From NCBI RefSeq assembly GCF_947489035.1, contig NZ_CANLCI010000017.1:1-64000 (forward strand): DNA of 64,000 nucleotides, given 5' to 3'. Positions 8,638-16,954 of this stretch are shown here, one piece after another; the first letter of the stretch is position 1, and each line of letters begins with the position of its first letter. Origin of the DNA: an uncultured Ferrimonas sp. GTDB lineage: Bacteria > Pseudomonadota > Gammaproteobacteria > Enterobacterales > Shewanellaceae. The notes below the pieces were generated by a model, which was not told where the DNA came from, did no database searches, and saw nothing but the letters and a program-made list of their open reading frames with translations. The translations under genes and the position numbers were made by a program.

Positions 8638-9567
8638 TTACAGTGCTGACTCCAACTCTGGCAGCACATCAAACAGATCCGCCACTAAGCCGTAGTCAGC
8701 CACTTGGAAGATAGGGGCTTCTTCGTCTTTGTTGATGGCGACGATGATCTTGGAGTCTTTCATTCCCGCCAAGTGCTGAATGGCACCGGAGATCCCCACG
8801 GCGATATACAGGTTCGGTGCAACGATTTTGCCGGTTTGGCCAACCTGCATGTCGTTCGGCACAAACCCCGCGTCGACGGCAGCACGCGACGCACCAACGG
8901 CGGCACCCAGCTTGTCGGCAATGCCATCGAGCAAGGCGAAGTTGTCGCCATTACCCATACCGCGACCGCCAGAGATGATCACTTCCGCCGCAGTCAGTTC
9001 TGGGCGATCCGACGCCGCCAGTTGCTCAGACACATACTGAGAGACATCGGCGTTGTGCTCGCCCTCAATCGCTTCAATGCTGGCGCTGCCACCGCTGGCG
9101 GCAACCGCATCAAAACCGGTGCCACGCACGGTGATCACTTTGATGGCATCCGCCGATTGCACGGTGGCAATGGCATTACCGGCGTAAATGGGGCGGGTAA
9201 AGGTATCGCTGCTCTCAACCGAGATGATGTCGGAGATCTGGTTGACATCCAGCAGTGCGGCTACCCGTGGCAGCAAGTTTTTACCGATGGTGGTGGCGGG
9301 CGCCAAGATGTGGTGAAAACCGGCCCCAAGCTCTGCCACCAACAGGGACACATTCTCTGCCAGCTGATGTTCATAACTGGCTTTATCCGCCAGCAGCACC
9401 TTGGCAACCCCTGATACCTGCGCGGCTTGCTCGGCCACCGCCTGACAGCCCGCACCGGCAACCAGTACGGTTACGTCGTTACCAATGGCAGCAGCAGCGG
9501 CCACGGTGTTTAAAGTCGCGGGCTTCAGCTCAGCGTTATCGTGTTCTGCAATAACCAATGTGGTCAT
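8638..9567 (-). CDS. etfA: Electron transfer flavoprotein subunit alpha
   Basis: A 309-residue ETF alpha subunit of the usual length. The C-terminal FAD-binding signature is intact ([18 protein letters not shown] followed by [13 protein letters not shown]). With EtfB it carries electrons from acyl-CoA and other flavin dehydrogenases to ETF:ubiquinone oxidoreductase. etfB is 26 bases upstream on the same strand, and a terminator follows, so this is a two-gene operon. Confidence 0.96.
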   Translation of the reverse strand: MTTLVIAEHDNAELKPATLNTVAAAAAIGNDVTVLVAGAGCQAVAEQAAQVSGVAKVLLADKASYEHQLAENVSLLVAELGAGFHHILAPATTIGKNLLPRVAALLDVNQISDIISVESSDTFTRPIYAGNAIATVQSADAIKVITVRGTGFDAVAASGGSASIEAIEGEHNADVSQYVSEQLAASDRPELTAAEVIISGGRGMGNGDNFALLDGIADKLGAAVGASRAAVDAGFVPNDMQVGQTGKIVAPNLYIAVGISGAIQHLAGMKDSKIIVAINKDEEAPIFQVADYGLVADLFDVLPELESAL

Positions 9568-9593
9568 GGTTCAATTCCTTCTGAGTTAGCCGA

Positions 9594-10343
9594 TTACAGC
9601 ACTTTGGCTTCGGATTTAAGCTTCTCTACCAGCTCGGCAACCGAACTGACCTTCACCCCAGCACTGCGCACCGGTGGCGTGGTCACTTTCAGTGTGGTCA
9701 GCTGTTGGCTTACGCTAACGCCCAAGTCATCTGGGGTGGTGACCGCCAGTGGCTTGCGCTTGGCCTTCATGATGTTGGGCAGCGACGCGTAACGCGGCTC
9801 GTTCAAACGCAGATCGGTGGTAACAACCGCTGGCAGTTTCAGTGCCAAGGTTTGCATGCCGCCATCCACTTCGCGGGTCACGGTGGCTTGGCCATCGGCA
9901 ACCACCAGTTCGGAAGCGAAGGTGGCCTGTGCCATGCCAGACAGTGCCGCCAGCATCTGCCCAGTTTGGTTGTTGTCCGAATCGATCGCCTGCTTACCCA
10001 ACAACACCAAACCCGGCTGTTCTTGCTCAACCACCTTGTGCAGCAACTTGGCAATAGAGAGCGGATCCGGCGCTTGAGCGACATCCACTTGAATGGCGCG
10101 ATCGGCCCCCAGTGCCAAGGCCGTGCGAAGCTGCTCTTGGCAGGCTTTATCACCAATGGAGACCACCACAATTTCATCCGCCACGCCTTTTTCTTTCAGG
10201 CGCACCGCTTCTTCTACGGCAATTTCACAAAAAGGGTTGATGGCCATTTTGGTGTTGGCCAGATCCACGTCGGTGTTATCCGCTTTCACGCGAACTCGCA
10301 CGTTGTAATCAATCACGCGCTTAACTGCGACCAGTACTTTCAT
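9594..10343 (-). CDS. etfB: Electron transfer flavoprotein subunit beta
   Basis: A 249-residue ETF beta subunit. The start at 10343 gives the family N-terminus [14 protein letters not shown] and has an AGGTGG ribosome site; the frame stays open 42 codons upstream without homology. Internal features typical of the subunit are [29 protein letters not shown] and [17 protein letters not shown] (AMP-binding region). The protein is cytoplasmic and is the partner of EtfA. Confidence 0.96.
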   Translation of the reverse strand: MKVLVAVKRVIDYNVRVRVKADNTDVDLANTKMAINPFCEIAVEEAVRLKEKGVADEIVVVSIGDKACQEQLRTALALGADRAIQVDVAQAPDPLSIAKLLHKVVEQEQPGLVLLGKQAIDSDNNQTGQMLAALSGMAQATFASELVVADGQATVTREVDGGMQTLALKLPAVVTTDLRLNEPRYASLPNIMKAKRKPLAVTTPDDLGVSVSQQLTTLKVTTPPVRSAGVKVSSVAELVEKLKSEAKVL

Positions 10344-10540
10344 TACGTCCACCTGCTGTTGGCGATGCATCCATTGCATCCAGTGAAAGCCATTGTGTGA
10401 GCTGGCGCACACTTTGCCAATGACCGAAAAGGCCAAGCTAATAGACCAGATCGGCCATGAGCCCATCACGGCTGCGACTTTAGTTTAGGTTTTAAAATCG
10501 AATGAGAGGTCGGTAAGTGAACAGGCACTAACCCTGATAG

Positions 10541-11584
10541 TCAGCTTAGAATGGTATTCCTGAACTCACCTGGGGTTTGTCCGGTCCACTGTTTAAAGGC
10601 ACGAATGAAGGGGCTGGGATCTTCAAATCCGACCAGTGTGGCCACGTCATGAATAGACAATTCAGGACAATTTAAGTAATCGAGCGAGGCTTCATAACGA
10701 CATTGGCTTTTCAATTGAGAGTAATTTAAGCCCTCGTTCGCCAAATGACGCCGCAGTGTACGCGCCGACATCCCTTCCATTTTTGCCATCTGCTCAAGGC
10801 TGGGCAACGCGCGGCTGAAGTCGCGCCCGAATCGCGCCCGAATGCGAGCACTGATGGACTGATCGCCATTCACCATCACCACCAATTGGTGCGGTGCGGT
10901 TTTTAAAAAACCGCGCCAAGCGGCTTCCGATTGCACCAGTGGCCGCTGCAACCAACTGCGGGGAAACCAGAAACAGTTTTCTTGCTGCCGAAACTGCAAT
11001 GGGCATTGAAACAGCAGTTCATAATCCTGGGGGTTGGGCTGGGGCGCAAAGGTGAAGCTGGCTTGCGCCAGTGGCAAGCGGCAGCCGATCATCCAGCTAA
11101 TAAAGTGGTGCCAGATCGACAGCGTGGTGCGGATCAACGCCGGTGAGCGGTTTAACACCACCTGCTCGATGATCTCATTGGGCAGGCTGTTGAGCGGCCG
11201 AAAATGAAAACGCACCAACTCACCTTCAATGGTGATGCTGGGTTTGATGGTTGGCCCTTTGCAAATCTCGTAAAAATCGCTGCAGCGATGCAGTGCGGTT
11301 TCCAAATCGTTGCAGTGTTCGATGGCGTAACACATCATGCGAAAAGTGCCGCTGGGGATCTTACCGCCGGTCAGCATGCCAAATTGTTCATCTTGCAACA
11401 GCTCGGTTAGGCGTTGAAATAAGCGCGCAAACTGCATGACCGGAAACTGCTGCTGCTGCAACTGCTCGGGGCTGATCCCCACCGATTGCAGTAATTCGGG
11501 CACGTCGTACCCCTGCTGCTGGGCGTGGCTCAGTAAACTTTCGATGTACTCGGTCGAAATGCTTTGCCCTTTGCTGATCGCCAC
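10541..11584 (-). CDS. AraC-family transcriptional regulator
   Basis: A 347-residue regulator with an N-terminal ligand-binding domain of the arabinose-binding-like type (about residues 15-215) and a C-terminal AraC double helix-turn-helix (about 235-335). The second helix-turn-helix shows SIHDVATLVGFEDPSPFIRAFKQWTGQTPGEFR, quoted here as separate conserved blocks VATLVGF and FIRAFKQWTG. The start is GTG, with AAGGAGG seven bases before it. It lies 15 bases downstream of the kinase-like gene, so the two are probably co-transcribed. Ligand and targets are unknown; neighbouring etfBA is a possible target. Confidence 0.88.
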   Translation of the reverse strand: MAISKGQSISTEYIESLLSHAQQQGYDVPELLQSVGISPEQLQQQQFPVMQFARLFQRLTELLQDEQFGMLTGGKIPSGTFRMMCYAIEHCNDLETALHRCSDFYEICKGPTIKPSITIEGELVRFHFRPLNSLPNEIIEQVVLNRSPALIRTTLSIWHHFISWMIGCRLPLAQASFTFAPQPNPQDYELLFQCPLQFRQQENCFWFPRSWLQRPLVQSEAAWRGFLKTAPHQLVVMVNGDQSISARIRARFGRDFSRALPSLEQMAKMEGMSARTLRRHLANEGLNYSQLKSQCRYEASLDYLNCPELSIHDVATLVGFEDPSPFIRAFKQWTGQTPGEFRNTILS

Positions 11585-11599
11585 TCCTTGGCCTCCTTG

Positions 11600-12571
11600 C
11601 TATTGCGCTAACTGGGTTAAGGTGCGTGCCACCGCAGCCTGCAGGCAGGGGTTCACCTTCCAATGTTGCGGCGCCCAGCCATTAAGAAAACGGGCAAAAT
11701 CCGCTTGTTCGACATCATACAGCGCCCGCCATTCGTGCTCGATAGGCTCAGGATCGATCCGCCGTTGCCGCAGCACCTGCGCGAACTCGCTGAAGTAATA
11801 GCCTAACCACTGTTCACGCTGCTGCAGCGTCTCGGCGCCGCAGCTTCCGAGAAAATACGCCACATCACGAACCCCACTGCCACCGCCAACGTATTGAAAA
11901 TCCAAAGCGGCGGCTTCCTCGGCGGCTAAGCAGAAATTCGCCAGCTTGGCATCGCCGTGGATCAGGGTTTGGTATTGCGCCGCCTTTAGCCGCCCATCAA
12001 TGCGGCCAGCGGCTCGTTGCAGCGGCCGATCCGCCATCTGCGCCCACTCTTGCGGCCGAGTATCCAGATGCCAATAGCTGCCTTGTGGCCAAAGGCCATC
12101 CGTTGAGTGGTGCAGATAGTGGCCATGCAACTGCGCTAACCATTTCAGGCAAAGCCGAATTTGGGACGCGGTCGGCGCCGCGACCGCGCAATCAAAACCC
12201 GCGGCGTGCAGATCTTCCAGCACCAGCAGGTGATCGTCGCCATGGTGCTGACTGAGCAGCAGCCGCGGCATGCGACAAGGCGGGGCGATGCTGCCCTCAG
12301 GGCTGGGCACGGCGCCCGCCACAAGATGGCGATACCAATGGCTCTCAACCTGATAGCTGCGCAGTTTACGGCGGTGGGACAGATCGCTGTGCCAGCCACG
12401 GGGATGATCCACCGCTGTGGGTGGGCTGATCCGCTTCACCACAACCGTGGTGTCGGCCACTTGCCAGCGTTCAATGGCACCATAGCCACTCCACAGCGAT
12501 TGCACCGTGCTAACAAAACGTGGCTGGGCACCATCAAAATGGCGACGCAGCAGATCAGCGACAACAGACAT
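11600..12571 (-). CDS. Ecdysteroid/choline kinase-like phosphotransferase
   Basis: A 323-residue protein of the aminoglycoside/choline phosphotransferase fold. It has a lysine in the N-lobe (VVVKR, K46), a hinge-like VLEDLHAAG at 118-126, the catalytic loop HGDAKLANF with D207 and N212, and a metal-binding ALDFQYVGGG with D224. The DFQ motif and the following RDVAYFLG resemble the EcKL (DUF227/CHK) branch. ATG 12571 was chosen over an upstream start that would add a Cys/His-rich stretch. The substrate is unknown. It is probably in an operon with the AraC-type gene. Confidence 0.82.
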   Translation of the reverse strand: MSVVADLLRRHFDGAQPRFVSTVQSLWSGYGAIERWQVADTTVVVKRISPPTAVDHPRGWHSDLSHRRKLRSYQVESHWYRHLVAGAVPSPEGSIAPPCRMPRLLLSQHHGDDHLLVLEDLHAAGFDCAVAAPTASQIRLCLKWLAQLHGHYLHHSTDGLWPQGSYWHLDTRPQEWAQMADRPLQRAAGRIDGRLKAAQYQTLIHGDAKLANFCLAAEEAAALDFQYVGGGSGVRDVAYFLGSCGAETLQQREQWLGYYFSEFAQVLRQRRIDPEPIEHEWRALYDVEQADFARFLNGWAPQHWKVNPCLQAAVARTLTQLAQ

Positions 12572-12718
12572 AGGCAACTCACAGCAACAACAGTGGCGAC
12601 AATGTAGCAATAAATGCCCAGTCAGCGTAGCAATGCGTACGCCCGCCGCGCTGTCGAGGCCGGACTGCTGCCATCACTCACGTCTGCAAACCACGACCAC
12701 TAGCCACAAAGACGACCC

Positions 12719-12727
12719 CATAAAAAA
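12719..12727. repeat. Left 9-bp target-site duplicate
   Basis: CATAAAAAA directly abuts the left end of the mobile element and is repeated exactly at 13252-13260 at its right end. Confidence 0.85.
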
Positions 12728-13251
12728 GGCTGTGTATTAGTTAACTGTTGGCGTTGCTGCGCGGTAGCTACTGTCGCCTGCGGCGAGCTTCGATGGCACT
12801 GCTTTCAAGTGGTTATGTCGCGGTGGCGACGGCACTGCATCGATGCGCCATCCATGGCTTAGCAATGCACTCGCAACATCCTGTTGCTTAACCTCATTTT
12901 GCAGTACACCGCTCAACGCTGTGATGCGACAGTAAAGTCGGTGCGGAGCATCTGTCACGGCTAAGTAATCATCTGGCGGTGATAACTTTCTGCCGACTTG
13001 GTGACGCCGAGTGCAGCAGTGATGGAATAAAGCCGAAGGCAGGATGCCGCAGAGGCCAGTTAAGCCATGGATGGCGCATCTGGCCGTTGCTGCAACGCAA
13101 TGCAGCGAGAACGAGGGGCAGTCGTCACCTCGGAGGCGCTCAGGATTGCAAAGGGACGAGTCCCTTGCCCGCCGCCGGGCGGTCCCGGCAATGACCGTTA
13201 TGCCGCAGCGGGTCATCCACAATAAGTTCAACAGCTAATTGGTACACAGCC
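12728..13251. mobile_element. Complete 524-bp MITE-like element
   Basis: The ends are imperfect inverted repeats of 23 bases (12728-12750 and 13229-13251, 19 of 23 matching), both beginning GGCTGTGTA. A perfect 9-bp direct repeat CATAAAAAA flanks it, proof of transposition. It encodes no recognisable transposase. A 164-codon open frame on the minus strand (TTG start, 12737-13231) spans it but resembles no transposase that I know. Inside are a 19-bp perfect inverted repeat (12842-12860 against 13062-13080) and a GGGAC-GA-GTCCC hairpin (13153-13164). A second copy ends at 92. GGC ends and 9-bp duplications recall IS903-group (IS5 family) elements, which is an inference. Confidence 0.85.
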
Positions 13252-13260
13252 CATAAAAAA
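13252..13260. repeat. Right 9-bp target-site duplicate
   Basis: CATAAAAAA, identical to 12719-12727. On the minus strand its TTTTTT is also the T-run of the acnB terminator. Confidence 0.85.
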
Positions 13261-13285
13261 GCCCCGCTCAGTCAGCGGGGCTTTT
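13254..13285 (-). terminator. Terminator of acnB
   Basis: On the minus strand: stem AGCCCCGCT-GACTG-AGCGGGGCT followed by TTTTTT. The T-run is the target duplicate of the mobile element, so the insertion kept the terminator whole. Confidence 0.9.
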
Positions 13286-13302
13286 GGGCTAACGCAGCGC
13301 GT

Positions 13303-15897
13303 TTACGCTGGCTGCTGCAGGATCACCTCGCCCGCGGGCTTGGTGTACTGCTCCATCTGGTGGAAGTTCAAGTAACGGTAGGTGTCCGCCGCTTGCGCAT
13401 CGATGGTTTTGGCGTATTCCATGTACTCCGCAACCGTAGGCAACTTACCGGTAATGGACGCCACTGCCGCTAACTCAGCCGAGGCCAAGTAAACATTGGC
13501 GCCGGTACCCAAACGGTTGGGGAAGTTACGGGTCGAGGTGGATACCACGGTGGAGTTATCCGCTACGCGAGCTTGGTTACCCATACACAAGGAACAACCC
13601 GGCATCTCGGTGCGCGCCCCCACCTTGCCATAGATACCGTAGTAGCCTTCTTCGGTCAGCTGCTGCGCATCCATCTTGGTTGGCGGTGCCACCCACAGAC
13701 GGGTTGGCAAGGCCCCTTTGTGCTGATCCAGTAGTTTACCGGCGGCACGGAAGTGACCAATGTTGGTCATACAAGAACCGATAAACACTTCGTCAATCTG
13801 CTGGCCTTGTACGTCAGACAGCAGGCGGGCGTCATCGGGATCGTTTGGCGCACACAGGATTGGCTGATCGATCTCAGCCAGATCAATTTCGATCACTTCG
13901 CTGTATTCGGCGTCAGCGTCGGCTTGCATCAGATCCGGCTTAGCCAGCCAATCTTGCATCGCTTGAATGCGACGCTCGATGGTACGGCGATCGCCATAAC
14001 CTTCAGCGATCATCCACTTCAGCATCACGATGTTGGAGTTCAAGTACTCAGCGATAGACTCTTCGCCCAGCTTGATGGTACAGCCAGCGGCGCTGCGCTC
14101 TGCTGATGCGTCAGACAGTTCGAACGCTTGCTCAACGGTCAGGTCATCCAAGCCTTCGATTTCCAACACGCGGCCAGAGAAGATGTTCTTCTTGCCCTTC
14201 TTCTCTACGGTTAACAACCCCTGCTTGATGGCGTACAGCGGAATGGCGTGCACCAAGTCGCGCAGGGTAATGCCCGGCTGCATCTTGCCTTTAAAGCGCA
14301 CCAGCACCGATTCCGGCATATCCAATGGCATGACGCCAGTGGCCGCCGCAAAGGCCACCAAACCAGACCCGGCTGGGAACGAGATCCCCAGTGGGAAACG
14401 GGTGTGGGAGTCACCACCAGTACCAACGGTATCTGGCAGCAACATGCGGTTCAGCCACGAGTGGATAACACCGTCTCCTGGGCGCAGCGATACGCCGCCA
14501 CGGTTCATGATGAAATCAGGCAAAGTCGCGTGGGTGTTCACGTCTACCGGCTTAGGGTAAGCGGCGGTGTGACAGAACGACTGCATGGTCAGATCCGCCG
14601 AGAACCCCAAACAGGCCAGATCTTTCAGTTCATCCCGGGTCATTGGGCCGGTGGTGTCCTGAGAACCCACGGTGGTCATCTTCGGCTCGCAGTATTGGCC
14701 CGGACGCACGCCGGTAACACCACAGGCTTTACCCACCATCTTCTGCGCTAAGGTGTAACCCTTGCTGCTTTGCGCCACGTCTTGTGGGCGACGGAAGATG
14801 TCAGAGGCGCCTTGACCCAGCACTTCGCGGGCGCGATCGGTCAGGCCACGGCCGATGATCAGTGGGATCCGGCCGCCAGCGCGCACTTCATCCAACAGCA
14901 CGTCGGTCTTGAGACTGAATTCAGAGATAACGTCACCGGCTTCGTTCTTCACCACACCTTGGTATGGGAAAACAGTGATCACATCGCCCATGCTCATGTC
15001 ATCAACCGGCATTTCGATTGGCAAGGCACCGGCGTCTTCCATGGTGTTGAAGAAGATCGGCGCAATTTTACCGCCAAAACAGAAACCACCAGCGCGCTTG
15101 TTTGGCACGTTAGGAATGTCGTCGCCCATGAACCACAGCACCGAGTTGGTGGCGGATTTACGAGAAGAACCCGTACCCACTACGTCACCGACATACACCA
15201 CCGGGTGGCCTTTGGCTTTCAGCTGTTCAATCAACTGTACTGGGCCCACTTCTCCGGCTACGTCAGGCACAATGCCATCGCGCGCGTTTTTCAGCATCGC
15301 CAAGGCGTGCAGTGGGATATCCGGACGCGACCAAGCGTCTGGGGCGGGGGACAGATCATCGGTGTTGGTTTCGCCAGTCACCTTAAATACGGTCAGGGTG
15401 ATCTGCTCAGCCAGAGTAGGCTTCGAGGTAAACCACTCTGCTGCTGCCCAAGACTCAACCACTTGCTTCGCCACGGCGTTGCCAGCGTTCATCTTCTCAA
15501 CCACATCGTGGAAGGCGTCGAACATCAGTAGGGTGTGCGACAGGGCTTCAGCGGCAATTGGCGCTAAGGCCTCGTTATCCAGCGCGGCGATCAACGGTTC
15601 GATGTTGTAACCGCCCTGCATGGTGCCCAGCAGCTTGATCGCTTTCTCGGCGCTCACCAGTGGGCTGCTCACTTCCCCTTTGGTGATGGCCGCTAAGAAG
15701 CTGGCTTTAACGTAGGCGGCTTCATCAACGCCCGGTGGAATGCGGTTTTCCAGCAGATCCAACAGGACTGCTTCTTCACCAGCGGGCGGAGTCTTGATCA
15801 GTTCGATCAGCTCTGCGGTTTGCTGCGCATCGAGGGGCTTGGCAACGATCCCTTGGGTGGCACGTTCTGCGACGTGTTCACGATAGGCTTCTAACAC
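13303..15897 (-). CDS. acnB: Aconitate hydratase B
   Basis: An 864-residue aconitase B (E. coli 865) that interconverts citrate and isocitrate and also acts on 2-methylaconitate in propionate metabolism. The cluster cysteines are visible in [10 protein letters not shown] and [10 protein letters not shown]. The HEAT-like N-terminal domain and swivel domain precede the catalytic domains, the AcnB order. I prefer the GTG at 15897 ([12 protein letters not shown] once initiated), with AGAGGA eight bases upstream. An ATG at 15915 would add six residues not seen in homologues. It is monocistronic. Confidence 0.95.
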   Translation of the reverse strand: MLEAYREHVAERATQGIVAKPLDAQQTAELIELIKTPPAGEEAVLLDLLENRIPPGVDEAAYVKASFLAAITKGEVSSPLVSAEKAIKLLGTMQGGYNIEPLIAALDNEALAPIAAEALSHTLLMFDAFHDVVEKMNAGNAVAKQVVESWAAAEWFTSKPTLAEQITLTVFKVTGETNTDDLSPAPDAWSRPDIPLHALAMLKNARDGIVPDVAGEVGPVQLIEQLKAKGHPVVYVGDVVGTGSSRKSATNSVLWFMGDDIPNVPNKRAGGFCFGGKIAPIFFNTMEDAGALPIEMPVDDMSMGDVITVFPYQGVVKNEAGDVISEFSLKTDVLLDEVRAGGRIPLIIGRGLTDRAREVLGQGASDIFRRPQDVAQSSKGYTLAQKMVGKACGVTGVRPGQYCEPKMTTVGSQDTTGPMTRDELKDLACLGFSADLTMQSFCHTAAYPKPVDVNTHATLPDFIMNRGGVSLRPGDGVIHSWLNRMLLPDTVGTGGDSHTRFPLGISFPAGSGLVAFAAATGVMPLDMPESVLVRFKGKMQPGITLRDLVHAIPLYAIKQGLLTVEKKGKKNIFSGRVLEIEGLDDLTVEQAFELSDASAERSAAGCTIKLGEESIAEYLNSNIVMLKWMIAEGYGDRRTIERRIQAMQDWLAKPDLMQADADAEYSEVIEIDLAEIDQPILCAPNDPDDARLLSDVQGQQIDEVFIGSCMTNIGHFRAAGKLLDQHKGALPTRLWVAPPTKMDAQQLTEEGYYGIYGKVGARTEMPGCSLCMGNQARVADNSTVVSTSTRNFPNRLGTGANVYLASAELAAVASITGKLPTVAEYMEYAKTIDAQAADTYRYLNFHQMEQYTKPAGEVILQQPA

Positions 15898-15972
15898 AAC
15901 GGAATTCCTCTTCATCCTGGCAAGCTCACGACAAGCTGCACATCCTGTGAACCGGCGAGCGTTAATCAACAG

Positions 15973-15994
15973 AACTGTGATTTACGCCACACCT
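15973..15994. promoter_or_regulatory. Weak candidate CRP site upstream of acnB
   Basis: TGTGA-TTTACG-CCACA (15976-15991) matches TGTGA-N6-TCACA with one mismatch. It is about 80 bases upstream of the acnB start and about 180 from the divergent HAD gene. acnB is CRP-activated in E. coli. Motif evidence only. Confidence 0.35.
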
Positions 15995-16171
15995 TGCGTA
16001 GGTGCGGGCAGTATAACGGGGTTATGCTCAGTTTTGAATCGGAACGCCGATGCCTTAGCCCAAAGTTTAAGGTTATGGTGGCATTTATCCGCAACTAAGC
16101 GCGATCTGCGCTTTTCTCTGCCAATTCGCTGCACTACCATCCAGCTTTGCTTTATCTCTGAGAATAATACG

Positions 16172-16867
16172 ATGTCTGAGCAGCAGTTAAGCGGCCCAAT
16201 CGCGGCGGTGATTTTTGATATGGATGGGGTACTGGTGGACTCGGAACCCTTTTGGCAGCAAGCCGAGTTAGCGGTATTGCCGCGCTACGGGGTACCGTTG
16301 ACCTTAGCCGATACCGTCACCACCAAGGGGCTGCGTATCGATCAAGTGGTGGCGCTGTGGCACCGCCGCTATCCGTGGCAGGGCACCAGCATCCACGAGG
16401 TGGCCGAGCAGATTGTGGCCAAAGTGGCTGAGTTAGTTCGTACGGAAGGGCAACCGCTGCCCGGTGTCGCCAGCGCCATTGCCGCCATTCAAGCGGCCAA
16501 GTTGCCGTTGGCATTAGCCACTTCGTCCCCGAGGCCATTAATTGAGGCCACCTTAACCCGCTTGGGCTTAACCGACACCTTCATGGCGTTGTGTTCGGCG
16601 GAAGATCTGCCTTACGGCAAGCCGCACCCACAGGTTTACTTAAAGGCCGCAGCTGCACTGGGGGTGGCACCAGAGCACTGCTTGGCCATTGAAGATTCGG
16701 TCAATGGGGTGATCGCCGCGAAAGCCGCCACCATGCAGGCGTTGGCCATTCCTGAGGCGGAACAACAGCAGGATCGCCGCTTTGCCATCGCCGATCTGCA
16801 GTTCAGCAGCTTAACTCAGCTCAGCCCACAATGGTTGGCGGCGCAGCAACGAACACCGAGCAACTAA
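16172..16867 (+). CDS. HAD-family sugar-phosphate phosphatase (HxpB/YniC-like)
   Basis: A 231-residue haloacid dehalogenase hydrolase. HAD motif I is FDMDGVLVDSEP with the nucleophile Asp, motif II is in LATSSPRP, the lysine is in GKPHPQVYL, and the acidic motif is IEDSVNGVIAAK. The cap is of the small helical type, as in beta-phosphoglucomutase-like phosphatases. ATG 16172 was chosen because homologues begin just before motif I. The longer frame overlaps the acnB promoter region. The closest relative by eye is E. coli HxpB (hexitol/2-deoxyglucose-6-phosphate phosphatase); substrate specificity is not certain. Confidence 0.85.
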   Translation: MSEQQLSGPIAAVIFDMDGVLVDSEPFWQQAELAVLPRYGVPLTLADTVTTKGLRIDQVVALWHRRYPWQGTSIHEVAEQIVAKVAELVRTEGQPLPGVASAIAAIQAAKLPLALATSSPRPLIEATLTRLGLTDTFMALCSAEDLPYGKPHPQVYLKAAAALGVAPEHCLAIEDSVNGVIAAKAATMQALAIPEAEQQQDRRFAIADLQFSSLTQLSPQWLAAQQRTPSN

Positions 16868-16895
16868 CACCGAGCAACTAACACCGAGCGCCCAA
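16854..16895. repeat. Three tandem 14-bp repeats over the HAD gene stop codon
   Basis: CACCGAGCAACTAA occurs twice exactly (16854-16867, 16868-16881), with a third divergent copy (16882-16895, CACCGAGCGCCCAA). The first copy contains the TAA stop of the phosphatase gene. It could vary in number by slippage without changing the protein. Confidence 0.9.
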
Positions 16896-16916
16896 CCTGA
16901 AAGCCGAACCCACTCG

Positions 16917-16954
16917 CACCCAGTTACTACAGCGTTGGCTGCAGTAACTGGGTG
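16917..16954. terminator. Long hairpin between convergent HAD and GGDEF/EAL genes
   Basis: A 12-bp perfect stem, CACCCAGTTACT against AGTAACTGGGTG, with an inner CAGC/GCTG pair. It overlaps the last codons of the minus-strand gene. No T-run follows on either strand, so it is a hairpin at convergent gene ends that may stop or protect transcripts rather than a textbook terminator. Confidence 0.55.

Noticed and set aside
10344..10469. 42-codon N-terminal extension of EtfB
   Set aside because: The family starts at MKVLVAVKR; the extension lies in the promoter region and lacks homology.
13044..13238. Plus-strand frames inside the mobile element
   Set aside because: Short, no motif, and they read through the inverted-repeat structure; treated as chance.
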